Of a stretch of DNA of 64,000 bases, positions 30,801 to 40,000 are shown piece by piece. The first letter of the stretch is position 1. Each line of letters starts with the position of its first letter. Where the stretch lies: assembly GCA_013178415.1 (NCBI GenBank), contig JABLXA010000012.1, positions 23,437 to 87,436 of the forward strand. The letters run 5' to 3'. Under the pieces are notes generated by a model. The model was not told the origin of the DNA and did no database searches. It worked only from the letters and a program-made list of their open reading frames with translations. The stretch is from Bacillota bacterium. GTDB taxonomy: Bacteria; Bacillota; SHA-98; Ch115. Both the position numbers and the translations under genes were made by a program.

Positions 30801-33800
30801 TCGATTCCGGTTCCTTGTGCAGATGGGCGCCCTCTCCACCAAGGAGCAGCTTGCCCAGATCCAGGCATGGCTAGCAACGGAGACCGAGGGCTCCACCGAA
30901 TGGCGGAGGCTCAAGCTGGAGGAACTGGAGCTTCAGAAGAAAGTCAACCTTGAGGCCGCCCAGGCGCGGATTAAAGGACTCGGCCCAATTGACGAGGCTG
31001 GTCTTGACCAGCTAAAGGCATGGCGGACTGAGTTAGGCCAGGCGTATGATGCTGCTGTCGCCTTGGGGGTGCAAGGAGAGGATGCGGCGAAGGAATATGC
31101 CCGGGCGCTCGAGGAGATCAACGGGCAGATAGATAAGCTCACCAAGCACCAGGAGGAGCTTGGGATCACTCAGGCGCGGTGGGAATATGAGCAGGGGCAG
31201 AAGTCTGCCGCTGACTACAAGGCATTCTTGGAGGCCCGGCTCGCCGCCGTAGAAAAATATGGCTCTGAGTGGATCGCCATTCAGCGTGAACTTGCCCAAG
31301 TGGAATCGGATATCAATAGGCGCACCGCTGAAGAATTCGTGGCTGGTCTGGGGGACTTAACTGCCGTTGAGGTAGATTCTGCCCGCGAGAGGTTGCTTGC
31401 TGAACAGCTTGCCTATGCCGCTATGGGCGAGAAAGGCAAGGCCGCTGTAGAGGTCATTAAGGCGGCTCTGGAGGAACTACGCCGGATCGAGCGCAACCGG
31501 TATGAGGATCAGGTCGAACGAGGGGAGTTGACGACTCAAGAGCAGATAGATCGGGTGAGGAAATGGCTCGCCGCCGAGAAGGAAGGGTCCGACGAGTGGA
31601 AACGGCTCCGTTCTGAAGAATTCAGGCTCCTCAAACGCCAGCAGGCCGAGATAGCCGAAGCCAAGGTGACGGAAGCCATCGGGGTTATGCCGGTTGACCG
31701 TGCGGGGCTGGAGGCCGCAAAGCAGGCCCTTGGTGCCCTCTATGACGAGGTCAAAAAGATGGGGCCTCTCGGAGAGGACGCTGCGACAAAATACACAGCA
31801 GCTCTGGAAAAGATCAATCAAGCTCTCGAGAAAGTGAAAACACAGGAGGAGAAAGATGCAGAGGAAGCCCAGAGGCGCGAAGACGCTAGGCTACAACAAG
31901 AATACCAGCGAGGGCAGATCTCTGTCGAGCAATATAAGAAGCACCTGTCTGACCGCATGGCCGCCCTTGAATCCGCCGGGGATAAATGGTCATCGGCATG
32001 GCTTGCTTATGAGCGCGAACTCACAGAGGTCACAAAGGCCGAGAATGAGAAGGCTGCCCAGGCCGTGATCGATAGCCTCGGTGACCTGGAGACGGTGCAT
32101 ATTGAGTCCGCAAAACGAATACTGGAGGCAGAGCGGGCGAAGTACGCCGGGATGGGCTATCTTGGGGAAGGGGCAATCAAAAAGATTGACGAGGCCCTCA
32201 AGATTTTGTCCAAGCGGGAGCAGGACTGGGCCAAGACAATAGAGCAGATTGATGCTGAAATAGCGACATCCTATGAGGCCCGGCTGAACAAGATCGTCGA
32301 GGATGGCGCGAAGCTCCTTGCAAACGCCAAAACTGAGGCAGAGCGGCAGAAGATCCTAGTGAAGATCGCCCAGGATGCCGCCAAGGTCCATGAAGACGCG
32401 GCACGGGACCGGGTTGCCCAGGCCCAGGAGGTCGCGAAGACCAATGTCCAGGCGGCAATTGCGATGCTGCAAGAGTGGCGTGAGTCTTATGCGAATATAG
32501 GCCTTGCGGGCCAGCTTGCGGTGCAGGTAATAGACAAGGCCCTGGCAGACCTTAATCAGAAAGTGCAGACCACAACTGATGAAATGGCCAGCTATGTAGA
32601 CTCTCGGACAAAAGATAGTCTCCTTGTCGCATTGGAAAGCCTCGACCAACAGCGGAAAGAGAAGGAGGCTGCCGTTAAGGATCAGGCCCTCGTCGACGCC
32701 TGGTACAATGAGCGGGTCGAGGAGGAAACCGAAAAGGCCCTCAAGACCCGGATCGGCGCCATCGACCGGATGAATGAGGAAGAGGTCCAGAAAGCCCAGG
32801 AGACTCTTGATGCCATCCGTGCGATTGTAATTGCCAAGGTCGGTGCTGAGAGCGATGCCGCCAAGGCTATCGAGGCTATCCAAACTGAGCTCAACATGCG
32901 GCTTTACCAACTCAGCCAGGAACGGGCCGAGAAGGACAAGGAGCTTGCTGATGCCCGTCTTGAGCATGAGCGCGAGGTGGCGCAGGAGCTTGCCGAGCTT
33001 CGGGGGCAGGATGAAGAAGCGTATATGCTTTCCCTGGAGCAGAAGATCGCGGCCCTCCGCAAGGCTGGCTGGACCGAGAGTGAAATCATCGCCTGGGCCG
33101 TGGCCCATGGCGAGAAGATCCGCCGTGATGCCGCCGAAGCTGAGTATGAATTCCGGAAGAAGCTCGGCCTGGTTAGCCTCCAGGAGCAAATAGCCCATGA
33201 GCAAGAGATCGCCGAGAAGAGCCAGTGGAGCATAGAGAAGCGGGCCACCGCGGCCCAGAACTACTACGGCGCCCTCATGGATCTTGTCAAGGAGGCGAAG
33301 CTGGACGAACTCAAGGCCATCCGCGAAACCCTCGAGGCTCAGCTGAAGAAGTATGAAGCCATGGGTGAGGAATGGGAGGTCTACGTCCTGGCCGTCAAAG
33401 CGGCGCTTCAGGAGGTAGATAACCTCATCTATGATAAGAGTAAAGGCTGGGCTGCGCGGCTCGGTGAATCGTTCCTAAATGCCCTCGGTGACTTCGGGAG
33501 GATGATCCAGACCTTCCAGAAGGGTTATAAGGAGGGCGGCATCTGGCGTGGGTTGTCAGATGTGTTCATGGAGCTTATCACTAAGAGCAGAGCCTTTGCC
33601 GCGCTTCTGGATGCCTTAAACCCTATTATCCAAGCCGTAGCTGACATGTTTGGGGAGCTCATAGCCCCTCTGGTGCCCTTAGTTAAGATATTGGCCCAAT
33701 TTCTGATTCCCATTTTCAAAGCCGTTGGCCAGGTATTCCGTTGGGTGGCGGATATTGTAGTCGGGATTTGGAATGCGATAACTTCAGTGATTAATTGGGC

Positions 33801-34218
33801 TCTGGGTTGGCTCGGGGTGCATATTCCAACCATAAAGCCGACCTGGCGGGAGGAGGAAGGGATAGAGGAACCGGAAACTCCATCTGAATCTGGAGGGAAG
33901 CAGGGCACTCAGATATCAGAAATCACCGGTCCCACCCGGGACCTCCTGGTCGAGCTCCTGAGGCCGCTTACGGTGCTGGATAGCCTTCCGGTTTATGCGA
34001 TGGCGATCGAGAAGGCCATCTATGAGATGCGGGACGCATTTCTTGCCTTCGTGGGGATAAATTCCGCAGTAGAGCGCGGGACAGCAGCTGTAATCAATCA
34101 ATATAACATCGAGAACATGACCATAAATGCGAGTATCAACAGCAAGGAGGAATTCGACCGGCTCATGGCCTCGCTGTCCAGGCGGGCCGAGCTGGCTACA
34201 CTGGGGAGTGGTGCATAG
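27844..34218 (+). CDS. Tape measure protein, 2,124 aa
   Basis: A giant tail-length protein. Residues 50-330 match the phage tail tape-measure core (MDFETSMANVWTIVDTGKDS, LADGLYQVISASIPAEKAMG, VKLAKQLGIEFSAASLASKG). A hydrophobic stretch lies at about 390-440. From about residue 900 to 1,650 the sequence is coiled coil built of diverged repeats of roughly 110-130 residues ('YxxGxxSxxxYKxxLxxRLAxxEKxGxxW... LGxLxxVxxxSAxxxLxAExxxYxxMGxxGxxAxxxIxxAL'). Hydrophobic segments near the C-terminus (LIAPLVPLVKILAQFLIPIF) may enter the host membrane. At about 0.15 nm per residue it predicts a tail near 300 nm. Confidence 0.9.
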   Translation: MMGMPWGSMGTIWAEVGLNYAGLTRGMQDATRQVEAFDRNINARFKAIGESFSQVGRSLSLGVTAPLSLLGGIAAKTSMDFETSMANVWTIVDTGKDSIAAMSRQVEALSLELPQTAKQLADGLYQVISASIPAEKAMGVLEVSAKAAAAGLSDTFTSVDAITSVLNAYGMAAENAGAVSDIMFKTVERGKTTFPELAQNIGDVVSTASTAGVSFEELSAAISTLTKVGVRTPEAVTAINQAILTFIDPSDEAVKLAKQLGIEFSAASLASKGLYESLQQVYKATGGNIEALSALFPNVRALKGVLGLGRQEMQLFKDDLDVMRTSLGATDKAFEKQAQTSGHAVQIFKNELSALARSFGAELMPMLTAGIEGIRPFVEAFSNLPGPVKEAAIMFGMYAASIGPVLAGLGSLIGILTGPTGLALAIGAVVAAIAAWVRTSRDVDGAIERQINSVRRAVDEATKQGDTYGKQAEELDRLIKEYEELQGKPDKSQQEHERLRQVIDKIVQLAPQAVTGYDNMGKALIGNADAAKRVRDELWQLRKEQLEMAAMRVKYELPGLEEQVKLLEPQFNKVKAQLDEIAPRYYKMREVVLAMSRATSDAQREQILQAAIAKGIFDAFTPPATQFAVAEQAYNKLYGTFSELSSALYKAKTGILELKNAQQQLQDFLTTKPGARPSEAVSLPPVAPSPTKKIKEVTKEELSEFEAFGKKVKALGKGAFGDLQRAWADIGAGLKSEDVAVKSWAEQRARDLLNVINESIAQFGGDWLKAAAAASVEVKSGYQRIKEKVDEGQSELAKAMATLRYRVSVEGLGIEEQVKELEAIQQTDAYRRASIEEQRQLEMQLAGLREELRQKKVRDAYDEYQFYAQLYDFDAQNHIDYLNRLLKDKNLKDEEYKKLEEELRLWEKRKQEEDLEYRKKVEDAWNTYYLESGKKTKADLLREELKKREAELEAARKAGKGIELAEAAVAQAKLDLNKQIRQDEEDRFRFLVQMGALSTKEQLAQIQAWLATETEGSTEWRRLKLEELELQKKVNLEAAQARIKGLGPIDEAGLDQLKAWRTELGQAYDAAVALGVQGEDAAKEYARALEEINGQIDKLTKHQEELGITQARWEYEQGQKSAADYKAFLEARLAAVEKYGSEWIAIQRELAQVESDINRRTAEEFVAGLGDLTAVEVDSARERLLAEQLAYAAMGEKGKAAVEVIKAALEELRRIERNRYEDQVERGELTTQEQIDRVRKWLAAEKEGSDEWKRLRSEEFRLLKRQQAEIAEAKVTEAIGVMPVDRAGLEAAKQALGALYDEVKKMGPLGEDAATKYTAALEKINQALEKVKTQEEKDAEEAQRREDARLQQEYQRGQISVEQYKKHLSDRMAALESAGDKWSSAWLAYERELTEVTKAENEKAAQAVIDSLGDLETVHIESAKRILEAERAKYAGMGYLGEGAIKKIDEALKILSKREQDWAKTIEQIDAEIATSYEARLNKIVEDGAKLLANAKTEAERQKILVKIAQDAAKVHEDAARDRVAQAQEVAKTNVQAAIAMLQEWRESYANIGLAGQLAVQVIDKALADLNQKVQTTTDEMASYVDSRTKDSLLVALESLDQQRKEKEAAVKDQALVDAWYNERVEEETEKALKTRIGAIDRMNEEEVQKAQETLDAIRAIVIAKVGAESDAAKAIEAIQTELNMRLYQLSQERAEKDKELADARLEHEREVAQELAELRGQDEEAYMLSLEQKIAALRKAGWTESEIIAWAVAHGEKIRRDAAEAEYEFRKKLGLVSLQEQIAHEQEIAEKSQWSIEKRATAAQNYYGALMDLVKEAKLDELKAIRETLEAQLKKYEAMGEEWEVYVLAVKAALQEVDNLIYDKSKGWAARLGESFLNALGDFGRMIQTFQKGYKEGGIWRGLSDVFMELITKSRAFAALLDALNPIIQAVADMFGELIAPLVPLVKILAQFLIPIFKAVGQVFRWVADIVVGIWNAITSVINWALGWLGVHIPTIKPTWREEEGIEEPETPSESGGKQGTQISEITGPTRDLLVELLRPLTVLDSLPVYAMAIEKAIYEMRDAFLAFVGINSAVERGTAAVINQYNIENMTINASINSKEEFDRLMASLSRRAELATLGSGA

Positions 34219-35309
34219 TGCAAGTGAAACTTGTGAATGCGAAGGGTGAAACAATGCTGCTCCCGGATGAGATGGCGGTCGAGGGCTGGCCCTCGGAAAT
34301 GGATCTGCCGGGGATCAAGATCCAGGGCCGTCATGGGCGAATCATAGATATGCCGATGGCCTCCCTCAATTCCCGGACCATCCGGGTAAGCGGGATGATG
34401 GCTGGAGTGGACAAAGACGATGCAGACGCAATACGCGAGATGGTGGTGGGGTTCGTCCACAGGGCGAACCCCCTCAAGTTGTATCGGCATGAGAATGATG
34501 ACAAATACATGCTGGTTTATGCGAAGAGCGTGGATCACAGCTACAGGGTGGGGTATTTCCTGGGTCGGGTCTTCACCTTGTCGATTACACTTGAGGCCGG
34601 GGATCCGTTTCTCTATGCCGACCAACTCACCCAGCTTGAGATTAACCCAGTGACATTCACACCGCCGGTGACGATGCTGAACGTCACAAATTCGGGGGGA
34701 GCCCAGGCGGAGCCGGTCATCTGGCTGTATGGCAAAACGTCCGGCGCGTTAAATGTGCAGAACCCGCAACTCACAAATTACACTACAGGGCTAGCGGTGA
34801 AATATACTGGGGTGCTTGCGGCAGGCGAAGTGCTAATATTGGACGCCGCCAGGCACAATGCCGTCAAACTCTCAAACAATATTGAGCACTCGGGCACAGC
34901 CCAAGGCGGAGGATCCGACTATATCACATTGGCGGCTACCGCATCGAGCCAGGATGGCTACTATGTGGATAAAATCATCAAGATAACGGGTGGTACTGGG
35001 GCAGGTCAATACCGGAAGATCATCGGATATAACGGGACAACAAAGGTCGCAACTATGGCGACGGCCTGGGATACAACCCCGGATGCCACGAGCACATATG
35101 AGATATACAAGCTAGGCTTCCTGGCAGGCTATTTTGTCAGCGAGGCTCTTCAAGGAATATTCAGCGGTGCGGTGCCGGTAATCAATAGCGTCAACGAGGG
35201 ATATCTGATAAATGGGTTCCCCTTGGCACCGGGCGTAAATCAGATTGAGGTAGAGGATGAAAATCAGTTAATGGGCATTTCAATTCTTTTTAGAGCGAGG
35301 TGGTATTGA
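34218..35309 (+). CDS. Distal tail protein (Dit-like)
   Basis: A 363-residue protein after the tape measure. The N-terminal 150 residues (SRTIRVSGMMAG, PLKLYRHENDDKYMLVYAKS, FTLSITLEAGDPFLYAD) match the Dit belt/ring domain; the C-terminal part with GTGAGQYRKIIGYN and PGVNQIEVEDE is a galectin-like insertion. It forms the hub that joins tube and baseplate. GTG 34218 overlaps the previous stop by one base. Confidence 0.75.
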   Translation: MQVKLVNAKGETMLLPDEMAVEGWPSEMDLPGIKIQGRHGRIIDMPMASLNSRTIRVSGMMAGVDKDDADAIREMVVGFVHRANPLKLYRHENDDKYMLVYAKSVDHSYRVGYFLGRVFTLSITLEAGDPFLYADQLTQLEINPVTFTPPVTMLNVTNSGGAQAEPVIWLYGKTSGALNVQNPQLTNYTTGLAVKYTGVLAAGEVLILDAARHNAVKLSNNIEHSGTAQGGGSDYITLAATASSQDGYYVDKIIKITGGTGAGQYRKIIGYNGTTKVATMATAWDTTPDATSTYEIYKLGFLAGYFVSEALQGIFSGAVPVINSVNEGYLINGFPLAPGVNQIEVEDENQLMGISILFRARWY

Positions 35310-36502
35310 TGCCTTTCCCTCCGATTTTGCGAGACAGCCAAGGCAACCCCATTCCTCAGGTATATGACGGGGCGAACTGGCAGGCTTACCGGGGCAACAT
35401 GCCCCTGGTGACCACACATCAGAATGCGGCAACTGCCAATGGTAACGGTGTAGCCGCTAACGTCGATGGCTATGGCTCTGCGGCCATACAGATAAGCGGG
35501 ACATTCAACGCGAAAGTAAATTTTCAAGGGTCGGTAGACGGCATCAATTACGTTCCTATTGGCGTGCTAGATTCCAATGGTAACAAGGTTTTCTCTGCCA
35601 CGGCTCCTGGAATATATCGGGCGGAATTAGGTGGTATACAATTCCTCCGGACGCCTATTTCCGATTATGTCTCCGGGGCGGTGACGGTAGTATCCAGGGC
35701 CCTCCCTGTAGCCAGGCCCATTGATGGGGGTTCATTTTCGCTAAATGGGAGTTATGCTTCAAGCTCTCCTTACACAACCACCGACAGCTACGGCGATGCC
35801 GCCGTTTATGACTTGGCGGGCAAACAGGGGGCCAAAACGCTCGTTATCCGCAATACGGGCGCGAATCCAGCCGTCATAGCTATTCTCGGTTCTGTAGACG
35901 GCGGGGCCACGTATCCGCTCACAATTTACCGTGGCATCGAGATTGGAAGCGCTAAGACGTTTTGGATTGGTCTCAAGATCTTCCTGACACATCTCAAGGT
36001 GCAGGCGAAGAGCAAGAACACTGGGGCATCGACAACCGTCACTACTCAGCTCGCTGGAACATCCGCACCCGGCGAGACGGTGACGTTCGGCAACATCAGC
36101 AAGAACAGGTATGGCTCGCTAGCAGCCAACACGGAAGAGACAATCCTCGACATCATGGGACCCTTCGAGCTTGAGGCGCTGACGGTGGGCACAGATAGCT
36201 CCATAGCATCGATCCGCATCAAGACCTACGCACCGGACGGCTCCACAAACTACGAGTACGTCGTCCCGACGGCTAATGGCACCACTATTCAGGTCGTGAC
36301 GCCGAACAACCTGGCCGTCTATGCTAACGGAGAAAACGACTTCTTCAAAAACTTCGTGTATGACACCACCAACAACAAATATAGCTTCGGGATGAAGCGC
36401 CAACTTCCGTTGCGCGGAGGCGGCGTGGTTAGCATCAAGAACTGGTCAGCCACTGCGCAAAACATCGCCTGCTTCATGGAGGTGAGCCTTGGATGCGACT
36501 AG
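35309..36502 (+). CDS. Tail/baseplate structural protein, 397 aa
   Basis: ATG 35309 is part of a TGATG junction. The product is beta-rich throughout, with GYGSAAIQISGTFNAKVNFQ and GSVDGINYVPIG, repeated later as ILGSVDGGATYPL. The duplicated 'GSVDG..Y' suggests two carbohydrate-binding-like modules. No enzyme motif. It probably forms part of the baseplate or a side fibre. Confidence 0.55.
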   Translation: MPFPPILRDSQGNPIPQVYDGANWQAYRGNMPLVTTHQNAATANGNGVAANVDGYGSAAIQISGTFNAKVNFQGSVDGINYVPIGVLDSNGNKVFSATAPGIYRAELGGIQFLRTPISDYVSGAVTVVSRALPVARPIDGGSFSLNGSYASSSPYTTTDSYGDAAVYDLAGKQGAKTLVIRNTGANPAVIAILGSVDGGATYPLTIYRGIEIGSAKTFWIGLKIFLTHLKVQAKSKNTGASTTVTTQLAGTSAPGETVTFGNISKNRYGSLAANTEETILDIMGPFELEALTVGTDSSIASIRIKTYAPDGSTNYEYVVPTANGTTIQVVTPNNLAVYANGENDFFKNFVYDTTNNKYSFGMKRQLPLRGGGVVSIKNWSATAQNIACFMEVSLGCD

Positions 36503-36771
36503 ACGAGTGGGTGCGCGCAACCTTCCGAGTGATACCAGATGGATGGATGCGCCAGGACTTCAGCAAGGAGGATGCGTTTGAATTCTCATCTAAAACCACC
36601 GACGGGGAATCCACATCCGTGATTGCGCCCATCTCCTGGTTCATGGAGCACTTTGGTGGTGCCGACGCGCCGCCGACAGCCAGTGCGCTCAAAGCGCAAG
36701 ACCCAAATGACGAAACTGGCTGGCATCGCCATTTTGATGCTTGGGCGGCGCAGGGGATCATTCAACCATAG
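36493..36771 (+). CDS. Small tail-region protein, 92 aa
   Basis: ATG 36493 overlaps the previous gene by 10 bp, with GAGGTGAG upstream. DEWVRATFRVIPDGWMRQDF, then ISWFMEHFGG and GWHRHFDAWAAQGIIQ are Trp/Asp-rich and unrecognised. A hairpin follows, and the opposite-strand gene at 36818 converges on it. Confidence 0.45.
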   Translation: MRLDEWVRATFRVIPDGWMRQDFSKEDAFEFSSKTTDGESTSVIAPISWFMEHFGGADAPPTASALKAQDPNDETGWHRHFDAWAAQGIIQP

Positions 36772-36791
36772 AGAGATTTAGCGAAACTCAG

Positions 36792-36812
36792 GAGGGGCCA
36801 TATTGGCCCCTC
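36792..36812. terminator. Shared hairpin between convergent genes
   Basis: GAGGGGCCA and TGGCCCCTC form a perfect 9-bp stem with a TAT loop. No T-run follows on either strand, but it separates convergent genes and may act in both directions. Confidence 0.5.
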
Positions 36813-36817
36813 TATGC

Positions 36818-37000
36818 CTATTTCTCATGGTGTCTTGATGCTTCAATGAGCGCACGATAGACGGTTTTATAGAATTGGCTTACTTTATCTTCGGTAACGT
36901 ATTGGAGGATAAAAGCCGCATTCCCATTCGCGGCATTGCCAAAGCTACTTATCCAAGCGATGGTAATTTCTGTAGCCAATTCGTCAAAGGTTTTACTCAT
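36818..37000 (-). CDS. Minus-strand small protein inside the tail module
   Basis: A 60-residue protein starting at ATG 37000 with AAGGAGGTGGC at ideal spacing. It reads FDELATEITIAWISSFGNAA, then FILQYVTEDKVSQFYKTVYR. It is helical and antisense to all neighbouring tail genes, with its own hairpin terminator, the usual look of a lysogenic accessory gene. The longer frame to 37243 is antisense to the next tail gene and is not used. Function unknown. Confidence 0.65.
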   Translation of the reverse strand: MSKTFDELATEITIAWISSFGNAANGNAAFILQYVTEDKVSQFYKTVYRALIEASRHHEK

Positions 37001-37073
37001 AGATGCCACCTCCTTATAGAATAGATGGCATATTATTCTCCAATCGCAGGGAATTTTCCTTTGAGGTGATCCC

Positions 37074-40000
37074 ATGGCTCGATACACAGTTGAGCTTTTC
37101 GATGCCAACGACAATCGCATAGCAATGCTAGAACCCATATCTCCCGAGTACCGCCGGCGAGCCAACCAAGCCACCGGCTTTTCTTTTGGGGTCCTTGCTG
37201 ACGATGAGTCTGTTGGCGACCTCCAGGCGGCGCGGCACTGCATCCTCTACCGGGACGGAGTGGAGAAGGCGGCCGGTTATATCACGGCCAGGGATTTCAC
37301 CGCGAACCCCTACCGTATTGAGTGCATTACCAATGAGGCCCTCTTGCGTCGGATCATCGTACCTCGTGCCTGGAAGCGGTGGAACGGGATGGACCTGGCC
37401 GACGCGGTACGGGATCTGCTGCTTGGATTCAAGACCCAGGTGGCGAACACGGCCAGCGACTGGAACGCCGCTATCGAGAAGTGGAACGTCGACCTAACGA
37501 CCTGGCCGGGGAAGGTGGTCCTCGCGAAAGACGCTAATGGGGCTTACTACCCGCATGGCTACATTACCGTCCAGTTCGACTTTGGGGCCATTACGCGGTA
37601 TGATCTCCTTCGCTGGGCCGAAGACGTAGGCGAGGCCGTCCGAATCCGGGCACAATTCCGGACCTCGCCGGACGGCGTAACCTGGAGCGCATGGAGTCCC
37701 GAGCTGGCTTCGGTATTCCCGGCTGAGGATGGCGTGGCCCTAACCGGGAATGACCGGTTCATTCAGGTAAAATTACACCTTTACACTGATGATACGACGA
37801 GCAAAGATCCAAACGGCGTTCCCACAGGCTACACCCCGATTCTGAACGGTGTTGAAGTGATAGCCCGGGTGCCGGGGCCGGTGAGCGAGGGAAGTATTCC
37901 GACCTCGACAGGGGTGACGTTGCAGGGCTATACATTTAATCGCGAGAACGCCCTCCGTATTCTGCAAACCTGGTGCGAGGAATATGGCTACGAGTTCGCT
38001 GTAGACGGGGCTAAGCGGCTGCATTTCGCCCAGACCCTGGGGAGCGTGAAGAACGTGGTGCTCCGCCGAACCAGCACCATGGACATTCAGCGGCTCCAGG
38101 ATAATGCTGACGAGCTGGAGAACGTTGTGCTATGCCTGGGTGCGGGGGAGGGCCCTGCGCAGTTGCAGACGGTCCTCACGGATGCCGATAGTGTAGCCGC
38201 ATTCGGCGAGCATCCCGGCGTCCTCGAGGACTCGCAGGCCGATACCATGGATAAGCTCATCGCCGCCGGTAATAAGTATCTTCAGGAGCACGCTTGGCCG
38301 AAGGAGGAATTCGTGGCGTCTCGCGTCCCGGTATGGGAGCTGGAGGACTTTGGGATCTATGACACGGTAACTGTAGTGGATCCTCTCCGTGGGATAGTCA
38401 CCACGGCCCGGATTCTCGACGAGGAGCGCAAGTGTGATACGTCGGGCGAGGACGTGACCCTTGGGTTGAATACAACCCTTGACAACATCATCGAGCGGAT
38501 CGTCAAGGGCCGAATCCCTAAACCGGGCTCAAGTGGAATCCCGCCGGCAGCTCCTGTGGATGTGCGGGCCACTGGAGGGTATACCTACATCCTGGTCACT
38601 TGGCGTGGGGAGGGTGACTATTTCATCGTCGAACACTCGACGGATGGAGCCACGTGGAATGTACTGGACAGGCCGACGAGCACGAGCTACTTGCATTCCC
38701 AGTTGGCCGTAGGGACTACACATTACTATCGGGTTTATGCGGTGAAGGGCAGGATGATGAGTGCTCCGAGCGCGGTGGTGTCAGCGACGGTCTCGAATGT
38801 GCCGCCAGGGGATCTTGATCTCCTGCCACCAGCTACACCGACAGGACTTAACCTTGCATCAGATACCGTTATTACCACCGCGAATATCATCATCGTCCGG
38901 GTGATCGCCTCCTGGAACGCCAATACCGAGGAAGACTTGAAGGAGTATTACCTGCGGCGCTCGGAGGATCAGATCAACTGGAGCATTGTCGCTGCTGTCC
39001 CAGCAGGCACAACCTCATATGTGGATACCCAGGGCCTCAAAGATCACACGCGCTACTACTATCAAATAGCCGCTGCCGATAAAACTGGGAATATGAGTCC
39101 CTGGTCCGGATCCGTATATGTCGATACTACCCCGGACGCGACGCCGCCCAACATTCCGAGCAACCCGCCCACAGTGCTCATTGGGAAGAAGCTCCTAAGC
39201 GTGGTGCTGCCAGGATCTGATGACCTGGACCTCGCTGTGTATAAAATTCAGCGTAGGGAGGCGCCAGCTGAATGGGATGCGGCCAATGGTGTCTGGAAGG
39301 TGCCAACTAACCCGGCCTGGGGTGCATGGGCTGATGTTCCTGGTGGTCTGGTCCGGGCCGAGACGTGGCAGGACGTGAATGTCGAATATAGTAAGTGCTA
39401 TAGTTACCGATACTGCGCCATAGATACCAGCATGAATCCAAGCCAGTGGTCCGATCCTAGCCCAGGGGCCGTCCCCAGTCAGACAGGCGAGCAGGATTTG
39501 GCTGTGCGGTCTATCCACGCCCAGATGTATTATGAGATCCGGAATGTTATGCCCTACAATTACCTGGATTCTCTGGATTCCTCAAAACCCTTTGAGTGTG
39601 ATTTTTACATACCGTCCGAGACTACGGGGATAGTGAGTATTAAGCTATCTGCTCGTGGATTGAGATATAGAGCATATTCCAAGGCCGCTCTTCTTTTTGA
39701 GATTTTCGGTTCGCCAACTAGTTCTGTCGGAGACCATTCGCATGGGGTAGATTCATTGATGGGTACTACCCTCACTACCTCTGCGGCTGGGGCAGTAAGC
39801 GCGCATACTCATAGCTTCGAGGACACCATACCTAGCTCATCGACTGGTAGCGCAGGAAGCCATAGCCATGGAGTGACATATAATTTTTACGCCTATACGT
39901 CTTATGGCGGAGATCCCAGCCACTACCATGGGTATGATCGAGCCAACGGGACCAGTTCAGCTGGCGACCATTATCATGGCATTTCTACCACGACGACCAG

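Noticed and set aside
33525..33908. 127-codon minus-strand ORF inside the tape measure gene, and other long antisense ORFs at 32,356-33,204 and 28,686-29,243
   Set aside because: These are shadows of a GC-biased, strongly coding plus-strand gene; they have no ribosome sites or domains.
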